From positions 1-11,920 of the forward strand of contig CALGGS010000084.1 of NCBI GenBank assembly GCA_937915735.1: DNA of 11,920 nucleotides. The letters run 5' to 3'. The translations under genes and the position numbers were made by a program. Positions within the stretch are counted from its first letter, which is position 1. Each line of letters opens with the position of its first letter. The notes under the pieces are model-generated. The model worked only from the letters and a program-made list of their open reading frames with translations. It was not told the DNA's origin and did no database searches. The stretch comes from an uncultured Treponema sp. GTDB lineage: Bacteria; Spirochaetota; Spirochaetia; Treponematales; Treponemataceae. Shown piece by piece: positions 6,802 through 11,920 of this stretch.

Positions 6802-8166
6802 TTATTCCAGTGTCAAAAATGCTTTATAAGCGTTAAAGGCTTCTTCAATGTCTTTTTTTGCAGTGATTTCCCAGGGAGCGTGCATTGAAAGAACTGAAAC
6901 TCCTGCGTCAAGGACATTCATTCCGTATTTCGCGGCTAAGTATGCGATTGTTCCTCCTCCCCCCTGGTCAACCTTTCCAAGCTCCGCCATCTGATATTTT
7001 ACGCCAGCCTTATCGAGCAATCCCCGGAGACGAGCGATAAACTCAGGATTTGCGTCGCTTGCCCCGCTCTTTCCACGGCTTCCCGTGTATTTATTGAATA
7101 CGATTCCGCCATTCAAAAAGCTTGCATTCGCCTTATCAAAAAGGTCAGCATTCATCGGGTCAAAAGCCGCATTCACATCGCTTGACAGCATATTGCAGTT
7201 AGCCAAACATCTTCTTAAAGTAAGCTCAGAATAGCCTTCGCTTAATCTGGCAATAACTTCGGCAACGGCGTTCTCAAAGAAATGGCTTCCCATTCCTGTC
7301 GCCCCGACTGAGCCGATTTCTTCCTTATCGACACAAAGGCAGCAGGCAGTCCTTTTTACATTTTCGCTCTCAAAAATCGCACGGGCTGAAGTGTATGCGC
7401 AGCTCCTGTCGTCCTGACCGTAAGCCAAAATAAGGGAGCGGTCAAATCCAAGGTCACGGGAAAAGCCTGCAGGAACGACTTCAATTTCTGCTGAGCCGAA
7501 ATCATCCTCTTCAATTCCGTATTTTTCTTTTAAGATTTCAAGAATCGCTTTTTTAGCGGAAGGCTTTTTTTCTTTTTTTTCAGATTTTTCATCTTCATCA
7601 TCTTTTGAAGGCTCTCCGCTTCCCAAAATCAAGTCCAGGCTTTCTCCAGAAATAAAATCACTGGCAGTTTCTTTCATTTGTTTTTGAGCCAGATGAGGCA
7701 AAATGTCAGAGATACAGAAAACAGGGTCAGATTTTTCTTCACCGACAGAAATTTTTAAGACAGAGCCGTCCTTTTTACAGACAACTCCGTGCAAGGCGAG
7801 GGGCAAAGTCACCCACTGATATTTTTTGATTCCGCCGTAGTAATGAGTGTTCAGGTAGACCAAAAAATTATTCTCGTAGAGAGGATTTTGCTTTACGTCA
7901 AGACGAGGCGAGTCAATGTGAGCGCCAAGAATGTTCATTCCCTCCTCGATTGGAGAAGAGCCGACAACAAAAAGAGCGATTGCCTTGTTCATTTTCTGAA
8001 CATAAACCTTGTCGCCATTCTTTAGGGAATCACATTCAAAAATGTCCTTGAAGCCTGCTTTTTGAGCGAGGGCAATGATTTGACTGACACATTCCCGCTC
8101 AGTCTTTCCGTTATCCAAAAAAGCCTTGTAATCATTAATAAGATTTTCGTTTTTCATAGCTGACAT
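6802..8166 (-). CDS. M18 family metalloaminopeptidase
   Basis: This is a 454-residue cytoplasmic aminopeptidase of family M18 (aspartyl aminopeptidase/aminopeptidase I type), a two-zinc exopeptidase forming large tetrahedral complexes that finish peptide breakdown. Metal and catalytic motifs are present in order: H83-I-D85-SPR, GQDDRS (D252/D253), DKEEIGS (E282/E283), SSDVNAAFDP (D330) and MHAPWEI (H429). The length fits the family. A charged insert of D, E, K and S at about 184-206 lies before the dimerisation-domain helix KKAILEILKEKYG. Two start codons are possible: ATG at 8166 and in-frame ATG at 8157. Neither has an SD, and a TATAAT overlaps the first, which favours 8157 if that promoter is used. 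It is 29 bp downstream of the XRE gene on the same strand. The family call is secure; N-terminal residue specificity is not. Confidence 0.95.
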   Translation of the reverse strand: MSAMKNENLINDYKAFLDNGKTERECVSQIIALAQKAGFKDIFECDSLKNGDKVYVQKMNKAIALFVVGSSPIEEGMNILGAHIDSPRLDVKQNPLYENNFLVYLNTHYYGGIKKYQWVTLPLALHGVVCKKDGSVLKISVGEEKSDPVFCISDILPHLAQKQMKETASDFISGESLDLILGSGEPSKDDEDEKSEKKEKKPSAKKAILEILKEKYGIEEDDFGSAEIEVVPAGFSRDLGFDRSLILAYGQDDRSCAYTSARAIFESENVKRTACCLCVDKEEIGSVGATGMGSHFFENAVAEVIARLSEGYSELTLRRCLANCNMLSSDVNAAFDPMNADLFDKANASFLNGGIVFNKYTGSRGKSGASDANPEFIARLRGLLDKAGVKYQMAELGKVDQGGGGTIAYLAAKYGMNVLDAGVSVLSMHAPWEITAKKDIEEAFNAYKAFLTLE

Positions 8167-8173
8167 TATATCA
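8165..8173 (-). promoter_or_regulatory. Extended -10 promoter overlapping the aminopeptidase start
   Basis: Read on the minus strand, TGATATAAT (8173 to 8165) is a perfect extended -10 (TGnTATAAT). The hexamer overlaps the first ATG. The predicted start of transcription, 8158-8157, coincides with the second ATG. No good -35 is present, as is tolerated for extended -10 promoters. Confidence 0.5.
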
Positions 8174-8195
8174 AATTTCTAAAATCAGATACAGC

Positions 8196-8516
8196 CTAAT
8201 TTTTAAACGAGTTTATGACAGCCAGAAAACTTTCCTTTTGCGCCTGAGTCAACAAAGAAAATGCCAAATCGGCTTCTCCAGATTTTTTTGAAGAGAAGAA
8301 AACATTCGGCTCAACGCAAAGATACTCACAGATTGAAAAAAAGCCGGACATTGAGGGAAGTCTTTTTCCGTTCTCAATAAGATTGATGTAATTTACATTC
8401 TGCCCAAGCGCAATGCTCATCTCACGGGCAGAGGTATTCCTTGAATTACGGATTTTCCTCAGGCGGTCAATAAAATCATTTTTATAAAAATCGACGACAG
8501 TTTCCTCAGATTGCAT
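8196..8516 (-). CDS. XRE-family helix-turn-helix regulator
   Basis: This is a 106-residue DNA-binding protein. Residues 15-72 form a five-helix XRE/Cro-like domain: FIDRLRKIRNSRNTSAREMS, then the turn and recognition helix around GQNVNYINLIENGKRLPS, then FFSICEYLCVEPNVFF. The C-terminal 30 residues are a short helical tail (LLTQAQKESFLAVINSF). It has no sensor or peptidase domain. No SD precedes the ATG. TATAGT on the minus strand (8528-8523) places the predicted transcription start exactly at the ATG (8516). It is transcribed divergently from a small winged-helix regulator across a 72-bp region of repeated half-sites, so it may regulate itself or its neighbour. Its target genes are unknown. 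Confidence 0.87.
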   Translation of the reverse strand: MQSEETVVDFYKNDFIDRLRKIRNSRNTSAREMSIALGQNVNYINLIENGKRLPSMSGFFSICEYLCVEPNVFFSSKKSGEADLAFSLLTQAQKESFLAVINSFKN

Positions 8517-8526
8517 ATAACAACTA

Positions 8527-8589
8527 TAAGATTGTTTTCTCTCACTCTTGCAATCTTAAAGAATTTATATTAAGATATTTGCAATCTTA
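8527..8589. promoter_or_regulatory. Divergent promoter region with repeated TAAGAT/ATCTTA half-sites
   Basis: Four related half-sites occur: TAAGATTG 8527-8534, CAATCTTA 8551-8558, TAAGAT 8571-8576 and ATCTTA 8584-8589. TTGCAATCTTA is repeated exactly at 8548-8558 and 8579-8589, 31 bp apart, about three helical turns. A plus-strand promoter TTGCAA 8548-8553 / 17 bp / TAAGAT 8571-8576 sits on the half-sites. Because TTGCAA is its own reverse complement, it could also act as a poorly spaced -35 for the minus-strand TATAGT (8528-8523). This is a probable operator for one of the flanking regulators. Confidence 0.6.
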
Positions 8590-8873
8590 TGGATATTAAA
8601 GATTCAGTTTTAACCGTAGATTTAAAAGACAACATAGAAACGCTGAAGGCGCTCGCCTCAAAACCGAGGGCAAAGCTCCTGTCGCTGATAAAATACGAGC
8701 CGCTTAACATAAACGAAATATCTGAAAAACTAAATTTACCTCAGTCAACGGTTGCGACGAACATTGCGATTCTGGAAAGCGCCGGAATCATAAAAACAGA
8801 ATGTACGAAAGCCACGAAAGGACTGCAAAAAATCTGCACGCTGGACATAAAGGAAGTCAGAATCAAAATTTAG
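8589..8873 (+). CDS. Small winged-helix (ArsR-like) transcription regulator
   Basis: This 94-residue protein consists almost wholly of a winged helix. It has a leading helix with NIETLKALASKPRAKLLSLI (17-34), a second helix NINEISEKLN, a recognition helix QSTVATNIAILESAGI (52-67), and a wing ending in GLQKICTLDIKEV. The ASKPRAKLL and KGLQKICTL signatures recall the N-terminal domain of larger (about 300-residue) predicted regulators with a C-terminal effector domain. Here the protein stops right after the wing, so it may be a shortened form. No metal-binding ELCVCDL-like motif of ArsR sensors is seen. There is no SD; the start ATG is part of the last half-site, and the predicted transcription start is about 6 bases upstream. 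A later ATG is not available, so the start is well constrained. Confidence 0.8.
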   Translation: MDIKDSVLTVDLKDNIETLKALASKPRAKLLSLIKYEPLNINEISEKLNLPQSTVATNIAILESAGIIKTECTKATKGLQKICTLDIKEVRIKI

Positions 8874-8877
8874 CCCC

Positions 8878-8895
8878 CGTCAGTTTTCGCTGGCG
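8878..8895. other. Small hairpin in the convergent gap, possible weak terminator
   Basis: CGTCAG (8878-8883) can pair with CTGGCG (8890-8895) with one G-T pair around a 6-base loop. It lies in the 43-bp space between the convergent winged-helix gene and coaD. There is no T-tract in either direction, so terminator function is doubtful. Confidence 0.3.
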
Positions 8896-8916
8896 TATGA
8901 GAAGGCTTTCCCCTGC

Positions 8917-9399
8917 TTATTTCTCCCGGTATTTTTCACGGATTTTTTCCTCAACGATTTTCGGAACCATTCCGGAGATGTCACCGCCAAACTGAGCCAG
9001 CTCCTTGATTGAACTTGAGCGCACGATGACATATTTCGCTTCAGTCGGGAGGAAAAGAGTTTCTATTTTTGAGTCAAGATTATGATTCATAAGAGAGAGG
9101 TCAAATTCGTAGGCGAAATCGTTCGTGTTTCTGATTCCCCTTAAAAGAATGTTCGCCCCGTTTTTTTCGGCATATTCTACGATTAGCCTGTCCCAGACAT
9201 GAACAGTAACATTTTCAAGATGGGAAGTCAGCTTTCTTAACATTTGAAGGCGCTCTTCGGGGGAAAACAGATAGGCTTTGTTAGGATTATACGCAACGAC
9301 AACATCAAGCTTGTCAAAAAGACGGCTTCCCCGCTCTATTACATTTAAATGTCCGTTTGTCGGAGGATCAAAGGTTCCTGGAAATACTGCAGAAGTCAT
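8917..9399 (-). CDS. coaD: Phosphopantetheine adenylyltransferase
   Basis: This 160-residue cytoplasmic enzyme transfers AMP from ATP to 4'-phosphopantetheine, giving dephospho-CoA, the penultimate step of CoA synthesis. The nucleotidyltransferase signature GTFDPPTNGH is at 8-17 (T/HxGH type, H17). LRGIRNTNDFAYEFD at 86-100 supplies the substrate-binding arginine region. SSSIKELAQFGGDIS at 128-142 is the conserved C-terminal ATP-contacting loop. Length and order match the family. There is no SD before the ATG. On the minus strand, TGTTAATTT (-10 at 9414-9409, extended) with TTGTTG (9437-9432) 17 bp upstream would start transcription about 3 bases before the ATG. The promoter overlaps that of the divergent lipoprotein gene. 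Confidence 0.96.
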   Translation of the reverse strand: MTSAVFPGTFDPPTNGHLNVIERGSRLFDKLDVVVAYNPNKAYLFSPEERLQMLRKLTSHLENVTVHVWDRLIVEYAEKNGANILLRGIRNTNDFAYEFDLSLMNHNLDSKIETLFLPTEAKYVIVRSSSIKELAQFGGDISGMVPKIVEEKIREKYREK

Positions 9400-9420
9400 A
9401 TTAAAACTAAATTAACATAT

Positions 9421-9449
9421 TTGACTGATTCCAACAAGTGATGTATGAT
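9421..9449 (+). promoter_or_regulatory. Promoter of the lipoprotein gene, placing +1 at the ATG
   Basis: TTGACT (9421-9426) and TATGAT (9444-9449) are separated by 17 bp. Counting six bases after the -10 puts +1 at 9456, the A of the ATG chosen for the lipoprotein. The coaD promoter overlaps it on the other strand. Confidence 0.65.
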
Positions 9450-9455
9450 GAGGGT

Positions 9456-10160
9456 ATGAAAATCTCTAAAATTTCTATTAAAAAATTAATCCCAATATTT
9501 GCATGTGTCCTCACCAGTTTCTTTATCTCCTGCAAGAGTTCAAACACTCCCGCTCCGGTTGTCGAAGAGCCTGTAGCCGAGGAAGTCGCCCCAGTTGTTG
9601 AAGAACCGAAAATCGAAGAGGCTGCGCCTCTTGTCGAAGAAAAAGTTCCGGAGCCTGTTTCAGAAGAGCCATCCCCAGTCCAGGAAGAACCTGCCGTAGA
9701 AAACCAGGAAGAGCCTGCACCGACTCCAGAGGATGACGAATACACCCGCTCTGTCGGTGCTGTTGCCGTAGACCGAAACACCTTCGCAGACGACAAGGAA
9801 AAGGTTCTCAAAATTATTTCGGAACTCGACGAAATTATGAAAAACATGAACTACAAGGCCTGGGTTCCTTATGTAGAGCCTGCCTCCGTAGACTATTGGA
9901 AACTCCGCAAGAACCTTCAGAAATACGAAAAGCGGCTCCCGGTAAAGGGAATCAAACTTACGGATTTGCAGGCATACTTCAAGCATGTTTTCGTTCCTGC
10001 CCGCAAAGGCCGTGAGGTTTCCGAAATCCGCTACATTTCTGACACTTACATAAAGGCAGTTCAGGTTCGTGAAGGCCAGGAAGACATCATCTACTACTAC
10101 TTCAACAAAATCAACGGCAAGTGGATGGTTCACCTTCCAACAAATGAAGAGCTTAACTAA
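9456..10160 (+). CDS. P/E-rich exported lipoprotein of unknown function
   Basis: This is a 234-residue predicted lipoprotein. A lysine-rich start and hydrophobic stretch lead to FISC, with C26 as the likely lipidated cysteine; the relaxed lipobox suits spirochaetes. Residues 32-88 form a low-complexity Pro/Glu/Val linker with repeated VEEP-like units, expected to be extended and acidic. Residues 95-234 look like a folded domain rich in aromatics and lysine (WVPYVEP, DYWKLRKNLQKYEKRLP, YIKAVQVREG, IIYYYFNKINGKWMVH). I do not recognise that domain. Possible upstream in-frame starts are GTG 9438 and ATG 9441, but they would put acidic residues before the signal peptide and lie upstream of the predicted +1, so 9456 is preferred. 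It probably tethers a periplasmic or surface domain through a long spacer. Confidence 0.85.
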   Translation: MKISKISIKKLIPIFACVLTSFFISCKSSNTPAPVVEEPVAEEVAPVVEEPKIEEAAPLVEEKVPEPVSEEPSPVQEEPAVENQEEPAPTPEDDEYTRSVGAVAVDRNTFADDKEKVLKIISELDEIMKNMNYKAWVPYVEPASVDYWKLRKNLQKYEKRLPVKGIKLTDLQAYFKHVFVPARKGREVSEIRYISDTYIKAVQVREGQEDIIYYYFNKINGKWMVHLPTNEELN

Positions 10161-10189
10161 ACATTTTAAACTTAAAGATAAAATTTTTA

Positions 10190-10218
10190 TTGATTTTTGA
10201 CGATTTATATTTTATAAT
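10190..10218 (+). promoter_or_regulatory. Promoter of the HEAT-repeat protein gene
   Basis: TTGATT (10190-10195), a 17-bp spacer, and a perfect TATAAT (10213-10218) predict a start near 10225. The leader of about 39 bases has a small hairpin, CAAGTG 10226-10231 with CACTTG 10238-10243, then the strong SD AGGAGG (10248-10253) 10 bases before the ATG. Confidence 0.75.
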
Positions 10219-10263
10219 TCAAATTCAAGTGTTGGTTCACTTGCTTTAGGAGGATTCTATCAA

Positions 10264-10974
10264 ATGAAATTGATTAAAAAACTTTCTTGCACAGCTTTTG
10301 CCCTTCTCCTGTCTTTCTCTTTGATTGCACAGGAAAAATCAGCAGAAGAAGAATACATGAGCACAGTCGAAGATGTCGTCATCACAGAGCTTGCAAACTC
10401 GGACGAACGCGACAACAAGCTCGTTGCCCTTCAGTATCTCGAAAATGCTGTTGAAGAAGGACGAGTTTCACCAGATATGGTAGTCGCACTTGACCATCTC
10501 GCTGGCGAAGGAATCAACACTCAGTCACGGCAGGGCGGTCGTCTTGTAAACAACTATCCTGACATTCGCGCAAAGGCTTGTGACTTACTCGGAAAGGTCG
10601 CTACTGAAGAGTCAAAAACAACTCTCAAGAACATTGCCCTGGCAGACAACGAGCCAATGGTTATTACGGCAGCTGTCCGCTCACTCGGTGAAATCGGCAT
10701 GAACACAAACGATGATGTAGTAAACACAATCGCATGGGCAAACAAAAAGAACGCTGTATTAAACCCAACCAGCTCTCTCGCACTCGAGGTTCTTATCGCT
10801 TACGAAAAAATCGCCGATTCAGTCGAAGACAAGGGCGCAATGATTCAGTCAGTTGGTCAGATTGCTACAAATTATCACTATGTAAAGCCTGTACGAGACA
10901 GAGCACTTGCCCTTCTTAAGACTCTCCAGTCAGGAAAAAGCAATTCCAACAACAAGAACAAGGATGCTAAATAA
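10264..10974 (+). CDS. Exported HEAT-repeat protein
   Basis: This is a 236-residue protein with a clear signal peptide (MKLIKK, hydrophobic core, cleavage near LIA|Q at residue 22), so it is periplasmic or envelope-associated. The mature chain is nearly all helical, built from paired helices of about 35-40 residues of HEAT/armadillo type: VVITELANSDERDNKLVALQYLENA, IRAKACDLLGKVATEESKTTLKNIA, MVITAAVRSLGEIG, SSLALEVLIAYEKIAD and RDRALALLKTLQ. The C-terminal tail (GKSNSNNKNKDAK) is Asn/Lys-rich and probably disordered. HEAT arrays normally bind protein partners; no catalytic motif is seen. The gene stands alone between its own promoter and terminator. The fold call is fairly secure and the function is unknown. 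Confidence 0.88.
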   Translation: MKLIKKLSCTAFALLLSFSLIAQEKSAEEEYMSTVEDVVITELANSDERDNKLVALQYLENAVEEGRVSPDMVVALDHLAGEGINTQSRQGGRLVNNYPDIRAKACDLLGKVATEESKTTLKNIALADNEPMVITAAVRSLGEIGMNTNDDVVNTIAWANKKNAVLNPTSSLALEVLIAYEKIADSVEDKGAMIQSVGQIATNYHYVKPVRDRALALLKTLQSGKSNSNNKNKDAK

Positions 10975-11010
10975 CAGTTTTCTTTTGTTCACATAAAAAA
11001 TCAAGCAATC

Positions 11011-11041
11011 AGCGGGGTCAGTTTTTGATTCCGCTTTTTTT
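11011..11041 (+). terminator. Rho-independent terminator of the HEAT-repeat gene
   Basis: The arms 11011-11020 and 11026-11035 form a 10-bp stem with two G-T pairs around a 5-base loop. A run of T (11035-11041) follows directly. It lies 36 bases after the stop codon. Confidence 0.85.
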
Positions 11042-11062
11042 GTGCATTTTCTTTCATTTTTA

Positions 11063-11091
11063 TTGAATTTTTCTTAAAATTACAATATAAT
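11063..11091 (+). promoter_or_regulatory. Promoter of maf
   Basis: TTGAAT (11063-11068), a 17-bp spacer and a perfect TATAAT (11086-11091) predict a start near 11098. The SD GGAGG (11117-11121) is 7 bases before the ATG. Confidence 0.78.
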
Positions 11092-11128
11092 AAACAATGT
11101 AAGTCAAAAAGTTTTTGGAGGATTTGTA

Positions 11129-11719
11129 ATGAAACCGATTATTCTTGCTTCTTCTTCTCCTCGCAGACAAGAAATTTTAAAATTATTAAATATCCCTTTT
11201 CAAGTAAAGGTATCTAATTTTGAAGAAGACTACCCATCTGACATAAAACTGGAGCAAGTTCCTGAATTTTTAGCAAACCGAAAGGTTGACGCAGTAGCAA
11301 GAACCTACCCTCAGGGACATGAGATTCCGTGGATTTTGGGCGCAGACACAATGATTCTTTTGGACGGAAAATTGTACGGAAAGCCCCAGGACAACATCGA
11401 AGCCACAAAATTTATGAAGGATTTTCAGGGAAAGACTCACCAAGTCATCACAGGCATTGCCTTATTCAATGGCGACTTAATGTACGCAAGCAGCAGAACG
11501 GTCATCACCAATGTCACCTTCGCTCCAATGACTGACGAAGAAATTGAATGGTATGTCGAAACAGGAGACTGGCACGGAGCTGCAGGCGGCTACAGGATTC
11601 AGGGGCTGGCCTCTTGCTTCATCAAAAAAATCGAAGGAACCAACTCAAATGTCGTGGGCTTGCCTATCTTCGATCTTTATGATATGTTAAAAGAACAAAA
11701 TTATTCGATTCTTGAATAG
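11129..11719 (+). CDS. maf: Maf/YhdE-type nucleotide pyrophosphatase
   Basis: This 196-residue cytoplasmic enzyme of the Maf family hydrolyses non-canonical or excess nucleoside triphosphates to monophosphates (dTTP/UTP for the YhdE branch) and has been linked to septum inhibition. Hallmarks are ASSSPRR (7-13), GADT with the catalytic Asp D73, YGKP (83-86), GKTHQVITG (101-109) and the YVETGDWHGAAGGYRIQG block (142-159). Length and motif order are normal. ITG and GAAGGYRIQG favour the dTTP/UTP-type subfamily over the m7GTP-type, by memory of the motifs. It has its own promoter and a strong SD. No clear terminator separates it from rpsB, so some co-transcription is possible. Confidence 0.95.
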   Translation: MKPIILASSSPRRQEILKLLNIPFQVKVSNFEEDYPSDIKLEQVPEFLANRKVDAVARTYPQGHEIPWILGADTMILLDGKLYGKPQDNIEATKFMKDFQGKTHQVITGIALFNGDLMYASSRTVITNVTFAPMTDEEIEWYVETGDWHGAAGGYRIQGLASCFIKKIEGTNSNVVGLPIFDLYDMLKEQNYSILE

Positions 11720-11866
11720 AATCAAAAGAAATATTTTGTCGGGCTTTATGAAAGGCTGTTGGCCGGAAGTTTTGCTCGTAATCATCCGGTCGCTTTCAGC
11801 GACACGAGAAACAGAGACGGTGGAATTCAAACAATTCAGTTGAATTTCCGGTGAAGGAGAAACTCA
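11720..11866 (+). promoter_or_regulatory. Structured leader of rpsB
   Basis: The 147-base gap before rpsB has no gene but strong folding potential. CTCGT 11775-11779 pairs with ACGAG 11804-11808. Inside it, GTCGCT 11789-11794 pairs with AGCGAC 11798-11803, with a 9-base one-sided bulge between the stems. A second hairpin pairs 11822-11830 with 11840-11849 (one bulge) and ends 4 bases before the SD AAGGAGA (11854-11860). S2 is known in E. coli to repress its own operon through the mRNA leader, so this may be an autoregulatory site. No convincing promoter was found in the gap. Confidence 0.5.
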
Positions 11867-11920
11867 ATGGCAGTAGTAACCATGAAGAGTTTGCTTGAAT
11901 CTGGTGTACACTTTGGTCAT
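11867..11920 (+). CDS. rpsB: 30S ribosomal protein S2, N-terminal 18 codons (runs off the window)
   Basis: The frame reads MAVVTMKSLLESGVHFGH, the conserved S2 N-terminus (xxMKxLLEAGVHFGH). S2 is a small-subunit ribosomal protein needed for S1 binding. The SD GGAG is 7 bases before the ATG. In many bacteria tsf follows; that lies outside the window. Confidence 0.95.
   Translation, partial: MAVVTMKSLLESGVHFGH

Noticed and set aside
9407..10133. Long minus-strand open frames (146 and 157 codons) opposite the lipoprotein gene
   Set aside because: They mirror the repetitive Pro/Glu codons of the real gene (serine/threonine/glycine-rich or unrelated translations), have no SD or promoter, and match nothing recognisable.
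10197..10218. TTGACG as -35 for the HEAT-repeat gene
   Set aside because: It is only 10 bp from the TATAAT; TTGATT at 10190 has the correct 17-bp spacing.
11707..11723. GATTCT/AGAATC inverted repeat at the maf stop codon as a terminator
   Set aside because: The stem is only 6 bp, AT-rich, and has no following T-tract; probably chance.

Overview
The window looks like ordinary chromosome from a spirochaete, most likely a non-pallidum Treponema. The reasons are the gene content, the AT-rich spacers beside GAA/AAA-rich coding sequence, a relaxed lipobox (FISC) on a P/E-rich lipoprotein, and exported outer-membrane and periplasmic proteins of spirochaetal type. This assignment is inference; no rRNA is present. 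No prophage, insertion sequence, CRISPR array or tRNA gene is visible.

Layout. (1) 1-1115: the C-terminal part of carB, with about 60 extra in-frame residues encoded by palindromic DNA between the ATP-grasp half and the MGS regulatory domain. (2) 1131-4042: an apparent three-gene operon with its own promoter. It encodes a LolA-like periplasmic protein, an outer-membrane beta-barrel and a ZIP metal transporter. A perfect 15-bp inverted repeat overlaps its promoter and Shine-Dalgarno (SD) sequence. (3) 4094-6801: a second operon with a small one-helix membrane protein, a P1B-like ATPase with an N-terminal HMA_2-like domain and no CPx motif, and a free HMA_2-like protein. It ends at a strong bidirectional terminator shared with the opposite strand. 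(4) 6802-8516, minus strand: an M18 aminopeptidase and an XRE-type regulator. (5) 8517-8588: a divergent control region with repeated TAAGAT/ATCTTA half-sites, then a minimal winged-helix regulator (+). (6) 8917-9399, minus strand: coaD. (7) 9456-10974: a P/E-rich lipoprotein and an exported HEAT-repeat protein, each with its own promoter. (8) 11129-11719: maf. (9) 11720-11920: a structured leader and the first 18 codons of rpsB.

How the genes fit together. Operons 2 and 3 together resemble a metal-handling region: ZIP uptake across the inner membrane, a possible P-type export pump, and envelope proteins. The metal cannot be named from sequence. The rest is housekeeping: pyrimidine/arginine supply, CoA synthesis, nucleotide sanitation, peptide turnover and translation.

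The observations most worth following are the palindromic insert in CarB, the hairpin that could hide the ribosome-binding site of the envelope/metal operon only on read-through transcripts, the non-canonical HMA_2/P-type ATPase operon, a cluster of SD-less starts whose -10 boxes put transcription starts on or next to the start codon, and the half-site array between two divergent regulators. No gene cluster here is clearly a wholly new system; the ATPase operon is the nearest candidate.
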